Assembly (NCBI RefSeq): GCF_015704895.1 | Contig: NZ_JADQWB010000015.1 | Span: 1-64,000 of the forward strand | Direction: 5' to 3' | DNA from: Agrobacterium leguminum | Lineage (GTDB): Bacteria > Pseudomonadota > Alphaproteobacteria > Rhizobiales > Rhizobiaceae | Length of the DNA: 64,000 bases | Shown: positions 36,399 to 46,223 of the stretch, one piece after another | How the letters are laid out: the number at the start of each line of letters is the position of its first letter | Position numbering within the stretch: position 1 is the stretch's first letter | Program-made: the position numbers and the translations under genes | Notes under the pieces: generated by a model | Told to the model about the DNA's origin: nothing | The model's input: only the letters and a program-made list of their open reading frames with translations | Database searches by the model: none

Positions 36399-37280
36399 AT
36401 GAAATCTCAGCGCTTCCTCGGGCTGGGATATCTGACGCCTTATATCGTCGGGCTTCTGGTCTTCACGGCCATCCCGTTCCTCGGCTCGCTCTATCTCAGC
36501 TTCACCCGTTACGATCTGATGAGCGATCCCAGCTGGGCGGGGCTGGCCAATTACGAGCGGCTGTTCACCCGCGACCGCACCTTCATGAAATCGCTGAACG
36601 TTACCCTGTTCTACGTGTTTCTGACGGTGCCGCTGAAGCTTGCCTTCGCGCTGTTCATTGCCGCCATACTCAATTATAAGCTGCAATTCATCAACTTCTT
36701 CCGCACCGCCTTCTACGTGCCGTCCATTCTCGGCGGCTCCATCGCGATTGCGGTTCTGTGGCGCTATATCTTCGCAAGCGAGGGGCTTGCCAATATGGCG
36801 CTGGCCGCCATCGGCCTGTCGCCGGTGGACTGGTTCGGCGACCCCGGCAATGCGCTTTTCACCATCACGCTGTTGCGCTGCTGGCAGTTCGGTTCGGCCA
36901 TGGTGATCTTTCTCGCCGCCCTGCAATCCATCGACAAGTCGCTTTACGAGGCCGCCGCCATCGATGGCGCGGGCAAGGTGAGAACCTTCTTCTTCATCAC
37001 GCTGCCGCTTCTGACGCCGGTGATCTTCTTCAACCTCATCATGCAGATGGTTCAGGCATTCCAGGAGTTCAACGGGCCCTACATCATCACCCAGGGCGGG
37101 CCGCTGAAGTCCACTTATCTCTTGCCTCTTTACATCTATGACGAGGCCTTCAAGAAGTTCAACATGGGCTATGCCTCCGCCATCGCCTGGGTGCTCTTCA
37201 CCATCATCACCGTGCTGACCCTCGTGGCCTTCTGGTCGTCGAAGAAGTGGGTCTATTACGCCGGCGACAAGCGGAACTGA
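36399..37280 (+). CDS. togM: Oligogalacturonide ABC permease (TogM-like)
   Basis: A 293-residue MalF-type permease with six hydrophobic segments. It begins RFLGLGYLTPYIVGLLVFTAIPFLGSLYLSF, and the EAA loop is LYEAAAIDGAGKVRTFFFITLPLLTPV near residue 185. The gene order permease-permease-ATPase-binding protein is that of togMNAB, the oligogalacturonide importer of pectinolytic bacteria, and GH28 and GH105 genes follow. Substrate specificity is inferred from order and neighbours. The start follows GGGGAGGAG. Confidence 0.82.
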   Translation: MKSQRFLGLGYLTPYIVGLLVFTAIPFLGSLYLSFTRYDLMSDPSWAGLANYERLFTRDRTFMKSLNVTLFYVFLTVPLKLAFALFIAAILNYKLQFINFFRTAFYVPSILGGSIAIAVLWRYIFASEGLANMALAAIGLSPVDWFGDPGNALFTITLLRCWQFGSAMVIFLAALQSIDKSLYEAAAIDGAGKVRTFFFITLPLLTPVIFFNLIMQMVQAFQEFNGPYIITQGGPLKSTYLLPLYIYDEAFKKFNMGYASAIAWVLFTIITVLTLVAFWSSKKWVYYAGDKRN

Positions 37281-37284
37281 TGCC

Positions 37285-38169
37285 ATGACCGATATCGCAA
37301 CCCTAAACGACATGCAGGCGGCCCGCCGGGCGCGGCTGAGGCTCGTTTCCACCTCGGTCCGTTACGTGCTTCTCTTCGCGGTCGGTCTCGTCATGCTCTA
37401 TCCGCTGATCTGGCTGGTGGGCGCAAGCTTCAAGACCAATTCGGAAATCTTCTCCGGCGCCGGCTTCATCCCCGATAATCCGACGCTGGATGGCTATATC
37501 CGCGGCTGGGAAACTTCGACGCCCTATACGTTCGGTCGGTTCTTCTGGAATTCGTTCCTGATCATCCTGCCGAAAGTCATCGGCACGGCGATTTCCTGCA
37601 CCATGGCGGCCTATGCCTTTGCCCGCTTCGATTTTCCGCTGAAGAAGATCCTGTTCGGTTCTGTCATCGCCATCCTGCTGCTGCCGAATGTCGTTACCCG
37701 CATTCCGCAATATATCCTGTTTCGCGATCTCGGCTGGCTGGACAGTTTCCTGCCGCTCTGGGTGCCCTCGGCGCTCGCCGGCGATGCCTTCTTCGTTTTC
37801 ATGCTGGTGCAGTTTCTGCGCTCGCTGCCATCGGACATGGAAGAGGCCGCCCGGGTGGATGGCGCCAACAGCCTGCAGACGCTGATTTACATCGTCGTGC
37901 CGATGCTGGCCCCGGCGCTGATCTCGGTCTGCCTGTTCCAGTTCATGTGGACGATGAACGACTTTCTCGGGCCGCTGATCTACCTGTCCTCGGTCGACAA
38001 ATATCCGGTGAGCCTTGCGCTCAAACTCTCCATCGACACCACCGAAGCCTTCGAATGGAACCGCATCCTGGCGATGTCGGTGCTGACGATCGCGCCCGCG
38101 CTGATCGTGTTCTTCGCGGCGCAACGGTATTTCATTGAAGGGATCTCGTCTGGCGGGGTCAAGGGCTGA
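37285..38169 (+). CDS. togN: Oligogalacturonide ABC permease (TogN-like)
   Basis: A 294-residue MalG-type permease. The N-terminal helix is YVLLFAVGLVMLYPLIWLVGASFK, and the EAA loop EEAARVDGANSLQTLIYIVVPMLAP lies near residue 191. The C-terminus ends AQRYFIEGISSGGVKG. It starts four bases after the first permease stop and ends just before the ATPase start. The role follows from the operon. Confidence 0.83.
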   Translation: MTDIATLNDMQAARRARLRLVSTSVRYVLLFAVGLVMLYPLIWLVGASFKTNSEIFSGAGFIPDNPTLDGYIRGWETSTPYTFGRFFWNSFLIILPKVIGTAISCTMAAYAFARFDFPLKKILFGSVIAILLLPNVVTRIPQYILFRDLGWLDSFLPLWVPSALAGDAFFVFMLVQFLRSLPSDMEEAARVDGANSLQTLIYIVVPMLAPALISVCLFQFMWTMNDFLGPLIYLSSVDKYPVSLALKLSIDTTEAFEWNRILAMSVLTIAPALIVFFAAQRYFIEGISSGGVKG

Positions 38170-38171
38170 AA

Positions 38172-39272
38172 ATGGCAAGCGTTCAACTTAAAAATCTCGA
38201 AAAAATCTATGGCGGCAGCTTCAAGGCCGTGCACGGCATCAATCTCGAGGTCGAGGATGGTGAGTTCATGGTGTTTGTCGGCCCCTCCGGCTGCGCCAAA
38301 TCCACGACGCTGCGCATGGTGGCGGGGCTGGAGGAGATCACCGGCGGCGAAATCCTGATCGGCGACCAGCGCGTCAACGACCTGCCGCCCGGCAAGCGCT
38401 CCATTGCCATGGTGTTCCAGAATTATGCGCTTTATCCGCATATGAAGGTGCGCGGCAATCTCGCCTTCGGCCTGAAGATCGCCGGTGTCGCCAAGCCAGA
38501 GATCGAAAAGGCAATCGACAATGTCGCGCGCATTCTCGAAATCGAGCCGCTGCTCGACCGTCTGCCGAAACAGCTCTCGGGCGGGCAGGCGCAGCGTGTG
38601 GCGCTGGGCCGCGCGCTCATCAAGAAGCCCGGCGTGTTCCTGTTCGATGAGCCGCTGTCCAATCTCGACGCCAAGCTGCGCGCCTCCATGCGGGTGCGCA
38701 TCACCGATCTGCACCGTCAGTTGAAGGCGGAAGGCCTGTCCTCGACGGTCATTTACGTCACCCATGACCAGACGGAGGCCATGACCATGGGCGACCGTAT
38801 CTGCGTCATGCAGGCGGGTCGCATCATGCAGGTCGCGACGCCCAAGGAGCTTTATAACCACCCCGCCAATCTTTTCGTCGCCGGTTTCATCGGCACGCCG
38901 GAAATGAACCTGGTGGATGTGGCAATCGACGGGGCGGAGTTCGTCATCGCCGGCCAACGCCTGCCCATCGGTGCACATCTGGAGCAACGGCTATCGGCGA
39001 GACCCGCAGACGCCGTCATCGGCATCCGCCCGCAGCATCTTTCGCTGGCGGGAAAAGCCGATGGCCCGGCTCTACAGGCGAAACTCACCAATGCGGAATT
39101 CATGGGCCACGAGGTCTATCTGCACGCCGATCTCGGCGGCCAGAAAGTCGTCAGCGTCGTTGGCGCGGCCGAATTCGAGGCGCTCGGGCGCGACGGCATC
39201 CTGCGGCTGAAGCCGGACCCGGAGAAGCTGCATATTTTCGACAAGGCCGATGGCCGCAACGTCTCGCTGTGA
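38172..39272 (+). CDS. togA: Oligogalacturonide ABC ATPase (TogA-like) with altered Walker A
   Basis: A 366-residue UgpC/MalK-type ATPase. The Walker A is GPSGCAKST: Ala42 stands where the family normally has glycine before Lys43. Other motifs are intact: Q-loop FQNYALYPHM, signature LSGGQAQRVALG, Walker [13 protein letters not shown], and YVTHDQTEAM. A C-terminal regulatory OB domain is present (IGIRPQHLSL). The Gly-to-Ala change is conservative and the protein is probably active. Confidence 0.87.
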   Translation: MASVQLKNLEKIYGGSFKAVHGINLEVEDGEFMVFVGPSGCAKSTTLRMVAGLEEITGGEILIGDQRVNDLPPGKRSIAMVFQNYALYPHMKVRGNLAFGLKIAGVAKPEIEKAIDNVARILEIEPLLDRLPKQLSGGQAQRVALGRALIKKPGVFLFDEPLSNLDAKLRASMRVRITDLHRQLKAEGLSSTVIYVTHDQTEAMTMGDRICVMQAGRIMQVATPKELYNHPANLFVAGFIGTPEMNLVDVAIDGAEFVIAGQRLPIGAHLEQRLSARPADAVIGIRPQHLSLAGKADGPALQAKLTNAEFMGHEVYLHADLGGQKVVSVVGAAEFEALGRDGILRLKPDPEKLHIFDKADGRNVSL

Positions 39273-39315
39273 GGAGCGGACGGGCGTGCCTGATTTTTCG
39301 AGGAGGAGAAGAACA

Positions 39316-40584
39316 ATGAAGACGATGACAAGAATGATGGCGATGCTCGCCGGTGCCGCTTATGTGGCGATGGCGACGGCCCCGGCGGCGGGTGCTGTGG
39401 AACTGCGCATGTCGTGGTGGGGCGGCGAAAGCCGCCATGTCGCCACCCAGAAGGCCATTGCCGCCTGCGGCGAGAAATACGGCCACACCGTCAAGGGCGA
39501 ATTCACCGGCTTCGACGGTTATCTGGAAAAGCTCACCACGCAGATGGCCGGCAAGACGGAGGCCGATATCGTTCAGGTCAACTGGCCTTGGCTGCCGCTG
39601 TTTTCCAAGAACGGCGAAGGTTTTGCGGATCTGCGCCAGCTGAAGCCGCTCGATCTTTCGCAATGGGCCGAGAGCGATCTGGACGCCGGTTCGATGAACG
39701 GCGTGTTGCAGGGGCTTTCTGTTTCCACCACCGGCCGCGTCTTTTTCTTCAACGCCACCACCTTCGAAAAGGCCGGCGTGGAAATTCCGAAGACCTGGGA
39801 CGAGTTTTTCGCGGCAACCAAGACCATCAAGGAAAAGCTAGGCAAGGACTATTACACCTTTAATGCCGTGAAGGAGACTGCCCAGCTTCTGGTGACACTG
39901 GCTGTCGTGCAGAAGACCGGCAAGGATCTGGTCGACCCCAAGACCAACCGCGTGGCCTGGACGCCGGAGGAACTGGCTGAGGGTATCTCTTTCGTCGGCA
40001 AGCTGGTCGAAACCGGCTCCATCCGCTCGCAGAAAGAGGAAGCGGCCGACGGTAACGTCAATCTCTATGAAAAGCCGTCCTGGTCCGAAGGCCGGATTGC
40101 CGGCTCCTATGAATGGGATTCGACCTATTCGAAATATGCCGATCCGCTGAAGGAAGGACAGGTTCTGAAACCGTTCCCGATGCTGAAGCTTGCCGATGCC
40201 GTGACCGAAGGCGTTTATCGCAAGCCTTCCATGGTGTTTTCGATCTCGAAAAACTCTAAGAACCCGGAAGCGGCCGCGCAAATCCTGAACTGCCTGCTGA
40301 ACGAACCGGAAGGCATCGATGCGCTCGGCACCTCACGCGGCCTGCCGGCATCGAAGGCTGCGGCGGCGCGTCTGGGCGACAAGGGCGAGCCGGAAGTGCG
40401 GGCCGCCAACGCCATCGTCATGGCGGCATCGGGACCGGTGGTGTCACCCTTCAACGAACATCCTGAAATCCGCTCGGGCTTTATCGATACGCTCGAGGAA
40501 TATGCCTATGGCCAGTTGACGGCGGAGGAGGCCGCCGAGCAGATCATCGATACGACCAACGATGTTCTCGCCAAATTCGATTGA
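39316..40584 (+). CDS. togB: Oligogalacturonide-binding protein (TogB-like)
   Basis: Periplasmic binding protein of 422 residues with a signal peptide ending AAGA. The mature N-terminus ELRMSWWGGESRH, then GEFTGFDGYLEKLTTQMAGKTEADIVQVNWPWL, is typical of the uronate/oligogalacturonide group and resembles the protein at 59833. The start follows GGAGGAGAA. It is the last gene of the importer set, as in togMNAB, and is followed by a GC hairpin before the GH28 gene. Confidence 0.84.
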   Translation: MKTMTRMMAMLAGAAYVAMATAPAAGAVELRMSWWGGESRHVATQKAIAACGEKYGHTVKGEFTGFDGYLEKLTTQMAGKTEADIVQVNWPWLPLFSKNGEGFADLRQLKPLDLSQWAESDLDAGSMNGVLQGLSVSTTGRVFFFNATTFEKAGVEIPKTWDEFFAATKTIKEKLGKDYYTFNAVKETAQLLVTLAVVQKTGKDLVDPKTNRVAWTPEELAEGISFVGKLVETGSIRSQKEEAADGNVNLYEKPSWSEGRIAGSYEWDSTYSKYADPLKEGQVLKPFPMLKLADAVTEGVYRKPSMVFSISKNSKNPEAAAQILNCLLNEPEGIDALGTSRGLPASKAAAARLGDKGEPEVRAANAIVMAASGPVVSPFNEHPEIRSGFIDTLEEYAYGQLTAEEAAEQIIDTTNDVLAKFD

Positions 40585-40592
40585 CGACAATG

Positions 40593-40620
40593 GCCCGCCG
40601 CCGCCTCCATGGCGGCGGGC
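40593..40620 (+). terminator. GC-rich hairpin between togB and the GH28 gene
   Basis: GCCCGCCGCC (40593-40602) pairs perfectly with GGCGGCGGGC (40611-40620) over an 8-base loop. There is no T-run, so partial attenuation or mRNA protection is the likely role. Confidence 0.5.
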
Positions 40621-40699
40621 TCCCTATCCGGCTGCCGGATGATGTGAGGCATGTCCGCCAAGGGTTTGGCCGGACAGGCACCAAAGACGAGAAAAGAGC

Positions 40700-42253
40700 A
40701 TGAACGAACCCCTTATCATCGCGTCTTCGGCGCGAACGGCAGCGCTTTGCCTTGCCGTGCCCGGCGCTCGATATTTCCTTCCGTCCAAAACGGCATGGCG
40801 TCTGACGTCTGCGGATGGCGACGAAAGGAGCGGCGAAACCGCGACCGTGGTGACGCTGCTGCATGGTCTCTCCCCGGATACCCGCTATGTCTTCGAAGCG
40901 GAGGGGTTCGGGCGGCTGGAGTTCAGAACCGCCCCCTGTGCCGGGCTTGTCGAGGCTGCGGAATTTTCCCTCATGCCGGATGTTGCGCTTGATGATGAAG
41001 AGGGCGCGCGCGCCAATGCGCAGGCGCTGGAGAGGGCCGTGGCTGCGGTGCCGCAGGGCGGCACGTTGCGTCTCTCGGCCGGTCTCTGGACAGCCTTTCC
41101 CGTACGCCTCAAAAGCAACATGACCTTTCACCTTGCCGAAGGAGCCGTGCTGCGCGCGCCCTCCACCCGCCGGGGCTGGCCGATCCTGCCTGCCCGCGAT
41201 GAGGCAGGCCGTATGCTCGGAAGCTGGGAAGGCTTGCCGGATGCCTGTTTCGCCGCGCCGGTTCATGCCATCGCGGCAGACAATCTCGTCATCGAGGGTA
41301 GGGGCGTGCTCGATGGCTCCGGCGACAGCGGCGACTGGTGGAGCTGGCCGAAAGAAACCCGCGATGGCGCGCGCCGGCCACGCGGCCTGCATCTCGTTTC
41401 CTGCCGGAAGACAAACCTGCTCGGTTTCACCATCCGAAACGCCGCCTCCTGGACGATCCATCCGCAGGGCTGTGAAGACTTGATTGCCGCCGGTCTCAGC
41501 ATCGTTGCGCCCCACGACAGCCCGAACACCGATGGTTTCAACCCCGAAAGCTGCCGCAACGTCACGATATCAGGCGTGCGCTTTTCGGTCGGCGACGATT
41601 GCATCGCGGTCAAGGCGGGAAAGCGCGGCCCCGGTGGCGAGGACGATCATCTCGCGGAAACGCGCGGCGTTCGGGTGCGCCATTGCCTGATGGAACGCGG
41701 CCATGGCGGGCTGGTGATCGGTTCGGAAATGTCCGGCGGTGTGCATGATGTGGCGGTCGAGGATTGCGACATGGTCGGCACGGATCGCGGCCTGCGCCTC
41801 AAGACACGGCGCGGGCGGGGCGGCACCGTCAGCAACATTGCCATGCGCCGGGTGCTGCTGGATGGCGTGCAGACCGCGCTTTCCGCCAATGCCCATTACC
41901 ATTGCGATGCCGATGGACATGACGACTGGGTGCAGTCGCGAAACCCGGCGCCGGTCGATGGCGGCACGCCCTTTATCGACGGCATTAGCGTGGAGGAGGT
42001 CGAAATCCGCAATCTCTCCCATGCGGCCGGCGCTTTTCTTGGCCTTGCCGAAGCGCCCATCCGCAACGTTGCAATCCGCTATCTCACCATCGTCTCGCGC
42101 GATCCGTCGGCCATCGCAACGCCGCCGATCATGGCCGACCGGGTGCGTCCCATGCGCCATGAGGCGATTGTTTTCGAGCAGGCGCATATAGTCTGCGATA
42201 ATCCCGCCCTGTTGAGCGATGCTTCCGTTTCCATTGTGTCAGATTCCGATTGA
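40700..42253 (+). CDS. GH28 polygalacturonase-type hydrolase, cytoplasmic
   Basis: A 517-residue glycoside hydrolase family 28 enzyme. The catalytic set of the right-handed beta-helix is visible: Asp278 (NTDG), Asp299/Asp300 ([10 protein letters not shown]), His335 ([10 protein letters not shown]) and RGLRLKT near residue 363. About residues 10-80 look like a fibronectin III-type domain ([14 protein letters not shown]...FRTAPC), as in exo-polygalacturonases of the PehX type. No signal peptide is present, so it should act in the cytoplasm on imported oligomers, probably as an exo-enzyme. It overlaps the GH105 frame region. Confidence 0.88.
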   Translation: MNEPLIIASSARTAALCLAVPGARYFLPSKTAWRLTSADGDERSGETATVVTLLHGLSPDTRYVFEAEGFGRLEFRTAPCAGLVEAAEFSLMPDVALDDEEGARANAQALERAVAAVPQGGTLRLSAGLWTAFPVRLKSNMTFHLAEGAVLRAPSTRRGWPILPARDEAGRMLGSWEGLPDACFAAPVHAIAADNLVIEGRGVLDGSGDSGDWWSWPKETRDGARRPRGLHLVSCRKTNLLGFTIRNAASWTIHPQGCEDLIAAGLSIVAPHDSPNTDGFNPESCRNVTISGVRFSVGDDCIAVKAGKRGPGGEDDHLAETRGVRVRHCLMERGHGGLVIGSEMSGGVHDVAVEDCDMVGTDRGLRLKTRRGRGGTVSNIAMRRVLLDGVQTALSANAHYHCDADGHDDWVQSRNPAPVDGGTPFIDGISVEEVEIRNLSHAAGAFLGLAEAPIRNVAIRYLTIVSRDPSAIATPPIMADRVRPMRHEAIVFEQAHIVCDNPALLSDASVSIVSDSD

Positions 42254-42261
42254 GAAAACCG

Positions 42262-43386
42262 ATGAAAGCCACTGAATATTTTGATCAATTCTCCAGTCGC
42301 TATAAACATTACAAGGGCGGAAGCTGGTGTTATGAGGATGGATGTGTCTATCGCGGCCTGCAGCAGCTGTTCGAGGCGACAGGGGAAGCGCGCTGGAACG
42401 ATCATCTGCACCGTCTCGCCGATGCGCAGATAGCGCCAGACGGCACGCTCGCCGGTTACGATCCGCAGGAGTATAATATCGATCATATCCTCGCCGGCCG
42501 TATCCTCTTTCCCCTTGCGGCGGAAACGGGCGATCCGCGTTACCTCGCTGCGGCGGAACATCTGGCGGGGCAACTGCGCAGCCATCCACGGATCGCATCC
42601 GGGAATTACTGGCACAAGAAGCGTTATCCGCATCAGGTCTGGCTGGACGGGCTTTATATGGGGCTTCCTTTCCAGATCGAATATGCGCGGGCGACGGGCC
42701 GGGCGGAACTGATCGACGATGCGCTGCGGCAGTTTTCAGCGGCGCTCGCGGCGACGGAGGATAGCGGGGGGCTCTATGCCCATGGTTACGACGACAGCCG
42801 CAGCCAGCGCTGGGCCGATCCTCAAAGCGGCAAGTCTCCCGCCATATGGGCGCGTGCGGTGGGCTGGCTCGCCATGGCGCTGGTGGACGCGCTGGCCATC
42901 CTGCCGGATGACGGCGCGACGGCGGCGCTTCGCAACAAGACGCGGTTGCTTCTGGCCGGCATCGTCGCACGGCAGACCGAGACGGGGCTCTGGATGCAGG
43001 TTCTCGACAATCCGGGCCTTGCGGGCAATTACGAGGAAACATCCGCCTCGGCCATGTTTGCCTATGCCTTGCTGCACGCAGTGCGGTTGAAGCTCGTGCA
43101 GGGCGAAGAGGCGAATGCCGCCCTTTCGGCGGGTCGTCGCGCGCTTGAGGCGCTTCTTGAAACCCAGCTGAAAGCCGATGAAGAGGGCGTGACCCGCCTC
43201 ACCGGCATCGTGCATGTCGCGGGCCTTGGCGGCTTCGAGGGCAATTATCGCGATGGAACGCCGGAATATTATCTGACCGAGCCGGTGGTGTCCGACGATG
43301 CCAAGGGTGTTGGGCCGCTGATGATGGCCTATGCCGAAAGCCTGCTTCTGGCCAAGCCGCAGGCGCAGGCTGTTTCAGTGGCGTGA
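42262..43386 (+). CDS. GH105 unsaturated glycuronyl hydrolase
   Basis: A 374-residue alpha/alpha-barrel enzyme of the YteR/RhiN type. It removes the 4,5-unsaturated uronic acid from the end of pectin-derived oligomers by hydration of the double bond. The catalytic aspartate fits Asp129 in YPHQVWLDGLYMG; GKSPAIWARAVGW near residue 193 and NYEETSASAMFAY near 260 are further family stretches. No signal peptide. The product is the substrate of KdgF. ATG at 42262 lies eight bases after the GH28 stop; a TTG at 42250 is less likely. Confidence 0.88.
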   Translation: MKATEYFDQFSSRYKHYKGGSWCYEDGCVYRGLQQLFEATGEARWNDHLHRLADAQIAPDGTLAGYDPQEYNIDHILAGRILFPLAAETGDPRYLAAAEHLAGQLRSHPRIASGNYWHKKRYPHQVWLDGLYMGLPFQIEYARATGRAELIDDALRQFSAALAATEDSGGLYAHGYDDSRSQRWADPQSGKSPAIWARAVGWLAMALVDALAILPDDGATAALRNKTRLLLAGIVARQTETGLWMQVLDNPGLAGNYEETSASAMFAYALLHAVRLKLVQGEEANAALSAGRRALEALLETQLKADEEGVTRLTGIVHVAGLGGFEGNYRDGTPEYYLTEPVVSDDAKGVGPLMMAYAESLLLAKPQAQAVSVA

Positions 43387-43388
43387 CG

Positions 43389-44651
43389 TCACGCCGCCCT
43401 TGCGAAGATCACGGTCTGGATCAGGCCCTGTTTCTTGTGGTTGGCAATGGTGATCGTGCCGCCGAAGCGCTCGATGATTTCCTTGGCGATGGCAAGACCA
43501 AGACCCACGCCGGGGATTGATTTGCGCCGCGCGAGGTCCACCCGGAAGAAGGGTTCGAAAACCCGCCCGATCAGTTCCTGCGGAATGCCGGGGCCTTCAT
43601 CCCTGATGGTCACGACGATTTCGCTGTCGTCTCCGGTCAGATCGATATGCGCCTTCTTGCCATGGGTAACGGCGTTCAGGATGAGGTTGCGCAGGGCTCT
43701 CTTCAGCGCCAGCGGAGCCGCCTTGATGGTCATGGCGGCTTCCGGCTCGATGAAGTCGAGCGCACCCGCATGGCCGAGATCGGAAACATCGCTGACGATT
43801 TCGCTGAGAAGCATGCCGATGTCGATCGTCTTGACGCTGTCCTGGCTGACCTCTTCCCGCACCAGAAGAATGGCGCTGTCGGCGATGGCGTCCAGCTCTT
43901 CGAGGTCCGCCAGCCATTTGGCCCGTTCCTCATCGTTTTCGATGAATTCCGCCCTCAGCCGCATGCGGGTCATCGGGGTTCTGAGATCGTGGCCGGCGGC
44001 GGCGACGAGGCGCATGCGGCTTTCCATCGCCGCTTTCAGGCGAGTGGCGAGTTCGTTCAGCGCCCGCGCCGTGGCGCGGATTTCGCCCGGTCCGGTTTCC
44101 GGCAGGTGCGGCAGCGAACCGTCAGGCCCGATGCTGGCGGCGGCATTTTCCAGCATGTCGAGCGGGCGGGTGATCTTGCTGGCGGCAAAGATCGAAACGG
44201 CGGCGCTGCCGAGAATGATCAGCCCGATCCACATGCCGAAAATCTTCCAGCCGCCCGGCGGCGGACCCATATGCGGGATTTCCGCGACCAGCCAGCCGCC
44301 TTTTTCCAGCGCGATAGCCGCCACGGGGGCAGGATTTCCCGGCGAGCGAATGACCATCGCGGTGCGCGGCTCTCCGATACGGGCCAGCGCCTTTTCCAGA
44401 AATTCCGAAAGCATGCCGTCGAGATCGCCTTCCGGCGGCTTCTGTTCGATCTGGAAATAACCGGGCTGCTGCAGGGAAGGATCACGCTCGGCCATGGTCA
44501 CGGCAAAGGCGAGGCTGCGGGCCAGCGGCTCGATGGTGGCGTCGGGCGGTGGTGGCTGCAATGTACGGTCCGCCACAAAAGTCGCAAGTGCGATGACCGC
44601 GATGATGGAGACGATCATCAGCGCCGTGATGCGGTTTTTAAGCGAGCTCAT
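43389..44651 (-). CDS. Sensor histidine kinase
   Basis: A 420-residue membrane kinase: helix 1 (ALMIVSIIAVIALATFVA, 10-27), a short periplasmic sensor of about 105 residues rich in proline near its start, helix 2 (GMWIGLIILGSAAVSIFAA, 139-157), HAMP linker, H-box with His221 (AAAGHDLRTPMTRM), N-box NLILNAVTHG, and G-boxes DEGPGI and GVGLGLAI. The ATG overlaps the regulator stop codon (ATGA). The sensor resembles EnvZ/CpxA-scale kinases. Its neighbours (exported proteins, MacAB) suggest envelope or antimicrobial-compound sensing. Confidence 0.92.
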   Translation of the reverse strand: MSSLKNRITALMIVSIIAVIALATFVADRTLQPPPPDATIEPLARSLAFAVTMAERDPSLQQPGYFQIEQKPPEGDLDGMLSEFLEKALARIGEPRTAMVIRSPGNPAPVAAIALEKGGWLVAEIPHMGPPPGGWKIFGMWIGLIILGSAAVSIFAASKITRPLDMLENAAASIGPDGSLPHLPETGPGEIRATARALNELATRLKAAMESRMRLVAAAGHDLRTPMTRMRLRAEFIENDEERAKWLADLEELDAIADSAILLVREEVSQDSVKTIDIGMLLSEIVSDVSDLGHAGALDFIEPEAAMTIKAAPLALKRALRNLILNAVTHGKKAHIDLTGDDSEIVVTIRDEGPGIPQELIGRVFEPFFRVDLARRKSIPGVGLGLAIAKEIIERFGGTITIANHKKQGLIQTVIFARAA

Positions 44652-45379
44652 CGCTGCACCGGCAGGGTTTTGACCTGAACCGTCATCTGGTAACCGCCAT
44701 TGCGCACGGTCTTGAAGATCGGCGTTTGCGTGTCGGCGTCCAGCTTCTTGCGCAACCGGCTCATCAGCACGTCGATGGAGCGGTCGAACGGGCCGCGATC
44801 CTTGCCCTGCGTGAGATCGAGAAGCTGATCGCGGGAAAGCAGCCGGCCGGGCCTGTCGAGAAAGACTTTCAGCAGATCGAATTCCGCTCCCGTCAAATCT
44901 ATCTTTTCACCGCTGGCGCGGACGACGGAGCGCTGCTCTGGATCGGCGGTGAAATCCGCAAAACCATAGGCGGCGGATGAGGGGCGGGGGGCTTCCTGCG
45001 GTGTGGCGCGGCGCAGCACGGCCTTGATGCGCGCCGTGAGTTCTCGCGGATTGAAGGGTTTGCCGAGATAGTCGTCTGCGCCGATTTCCAGGCCGACGAT
45101 GCGGTCGACATCTTCCTTCAGCGCTGTCAGGAGAATGACCGGCGTGCGCGGCCGGCGGCCCTGCAGATCGCGGCAGATATCGAGGCCGGAGCCATCGGGC
45201 AGCATCACGTCGAGCACGATGAGATCGGGATCGGAGCTGGCGATCTTTTCCTCGAACTCACGCCTGTCGGCGGCCATCGACACGCGAAACCCCTGCGAGC
45301 CGAGATATTTCGCGAGCAATGTGCGTATTTCCGGATCGTCATCGACGATCAATATATGTGTCACCGAAACTGTCGTCAT
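44648..45379 (-). CDS. OmpR-family response regulator
   Basis: A 243-residue regulator with a receiver domain (acidic pocket Asp13-Asp15, phospho-acceptor Asp57 in DLIVLDVMLPDG, switch region VILLTALKED) and a C-terminal winged helix (LTGAEFDLLKVFLDRPGRLLSRDQL, then RSIDVLMSRLRKKL). The start MTTVSVTHILIVDDD is where the family begins; the longer frame is unsupported. It is divergent from the proline-rich exported protein gene, 202 bases away, a likely target. Confidence 0.92.
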   Translation of the reverse strand: MTTVSVTHILIVDDDPEIRTLLAKYLGSQGFRVSMAADRREFEEKIASSDPDLIVLDVMLPDGSGLDICRDLQGRRPRTPVILLTALKEDVDRIVGLEIGADDYLGKPFNPRELTARIKAVLRRATPQEAPRPSSAAYGFADFTADPEQRSVVRASGEKIDLTGAEFDLLKVFLDRPGRLLSRDQLLDLTQGKDRGPFDRSIDVLMSRLRKKLDADTQTPIFKTVRNGGYQMTVQVKTLPVQR

Positions 45380-45581
45380 ATCGTCCAACCTTTTGATGCC
45401 ACTATACATAAGCGCTGAAAAGAAACGGCGGATTTTTGCAACGAAAGCTTTCCGGGGCCGTTCTGGCAACATTCGGTTACAAATAGGCGGTTTGCGGAAG
45501 CAGCCCGGAAACATTCGGACCAAAGCCGGAAACGCGATGCACCTATCGTCCTTTCATGTTGGAAAACGGAAGGAAGGTAAG

Positions 45582-46223
45582 ATGAGAAACTCGCTACTGG
45601 CCACCGCCGTCATCGCGACAGCAATTCTCGGCGTTTCCGCCGCCGCGCAGGCAACGGAAGAGAATGCGCCCGCACCCCGCGCGACCGAACAGGCTGCGCC
45701 GCCGCCCGCCAATCTCGATCTCGGCCCGGACATCGGCCCGGATCGTGGTCCTGATGAAAGGCCGCTGCCGCCGCATATGCGCAGAATGCCCGGCCCGGAT
45801 GTTCTCGGGCTGGCGACGAAGCTTTCGGCGGCCGAAATCTATCTCGGCGTCACGCCGGAGCAGCTCGGTCCATGGCGCGCTTATACCACGGCGCTGATCG
45901 ATCTCGTTTCCCCCGGTCCGGAGCGCAATCCGCCGCCGCCGGTGCAGGGTGAAGGCAAGGCCAAGCCCGAGCCGCGTCTTGCGGGAGAGGAACTGGCAGG
46001 CATCATCGCGCAGAAGGCGGAAAAGGCCAAAGCCCTGCAGGACGCCGTTGCCGCTCTGAAACCGAAGCTTTCGCCGCAGCAGGTGCTGAAGCTTGCCGAA
46101 CTCGAGCGTGCGCTGATGCCGCCTCCGCCTCCCGGCCCGCGTCATGGCCCCGCAGCGCGCGGCGGCTTTGCTCCCCCGCATGGCGATATGAGGCCGCCGG
46201 TTCCCGAGGCGGAACGGGGCTGA
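45582..46223 (+). CDS. Proline-rich exported protein of unknown function
   Basis: A 213-residue periplasmic protein with signal peptide MRNSLLATAVIATAILGVSAAAQA. After a proline/glycine-rich stretch (residues 28-75), the segment LGVTPEQLGPWRAYTTALIDLV and the helix KLSPQQVLKLAELERAL resemble the LTXXQ repeats of CpxP/Spy envelope-stress proteins. It may be a periplasmic chaperone or sensor modulator for the divergent two-component system. The C-terminus is again rich in proline, glycine and arginine. The start follows GGAAGGAAGG. Confidence 0.75.
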   Translation: MRNSLLATAVIATAILGVSAAAQATEENAPAPRATEQAAPPPANLDLGPDIGPDRGPDERPLPPHMRRMPGPDVLGLATKLSAAEIYLGVTPEQLGPWRAYTTALIDLVSPGPERNPPPPVQGEGKAKPEPRLAGEELAGIIAQKAEKAKALQDAVAALKPKLSPQQVLKLAELERALMPPPPPGPRHGPAARGGFAPPHGDMRPPVPEAERG

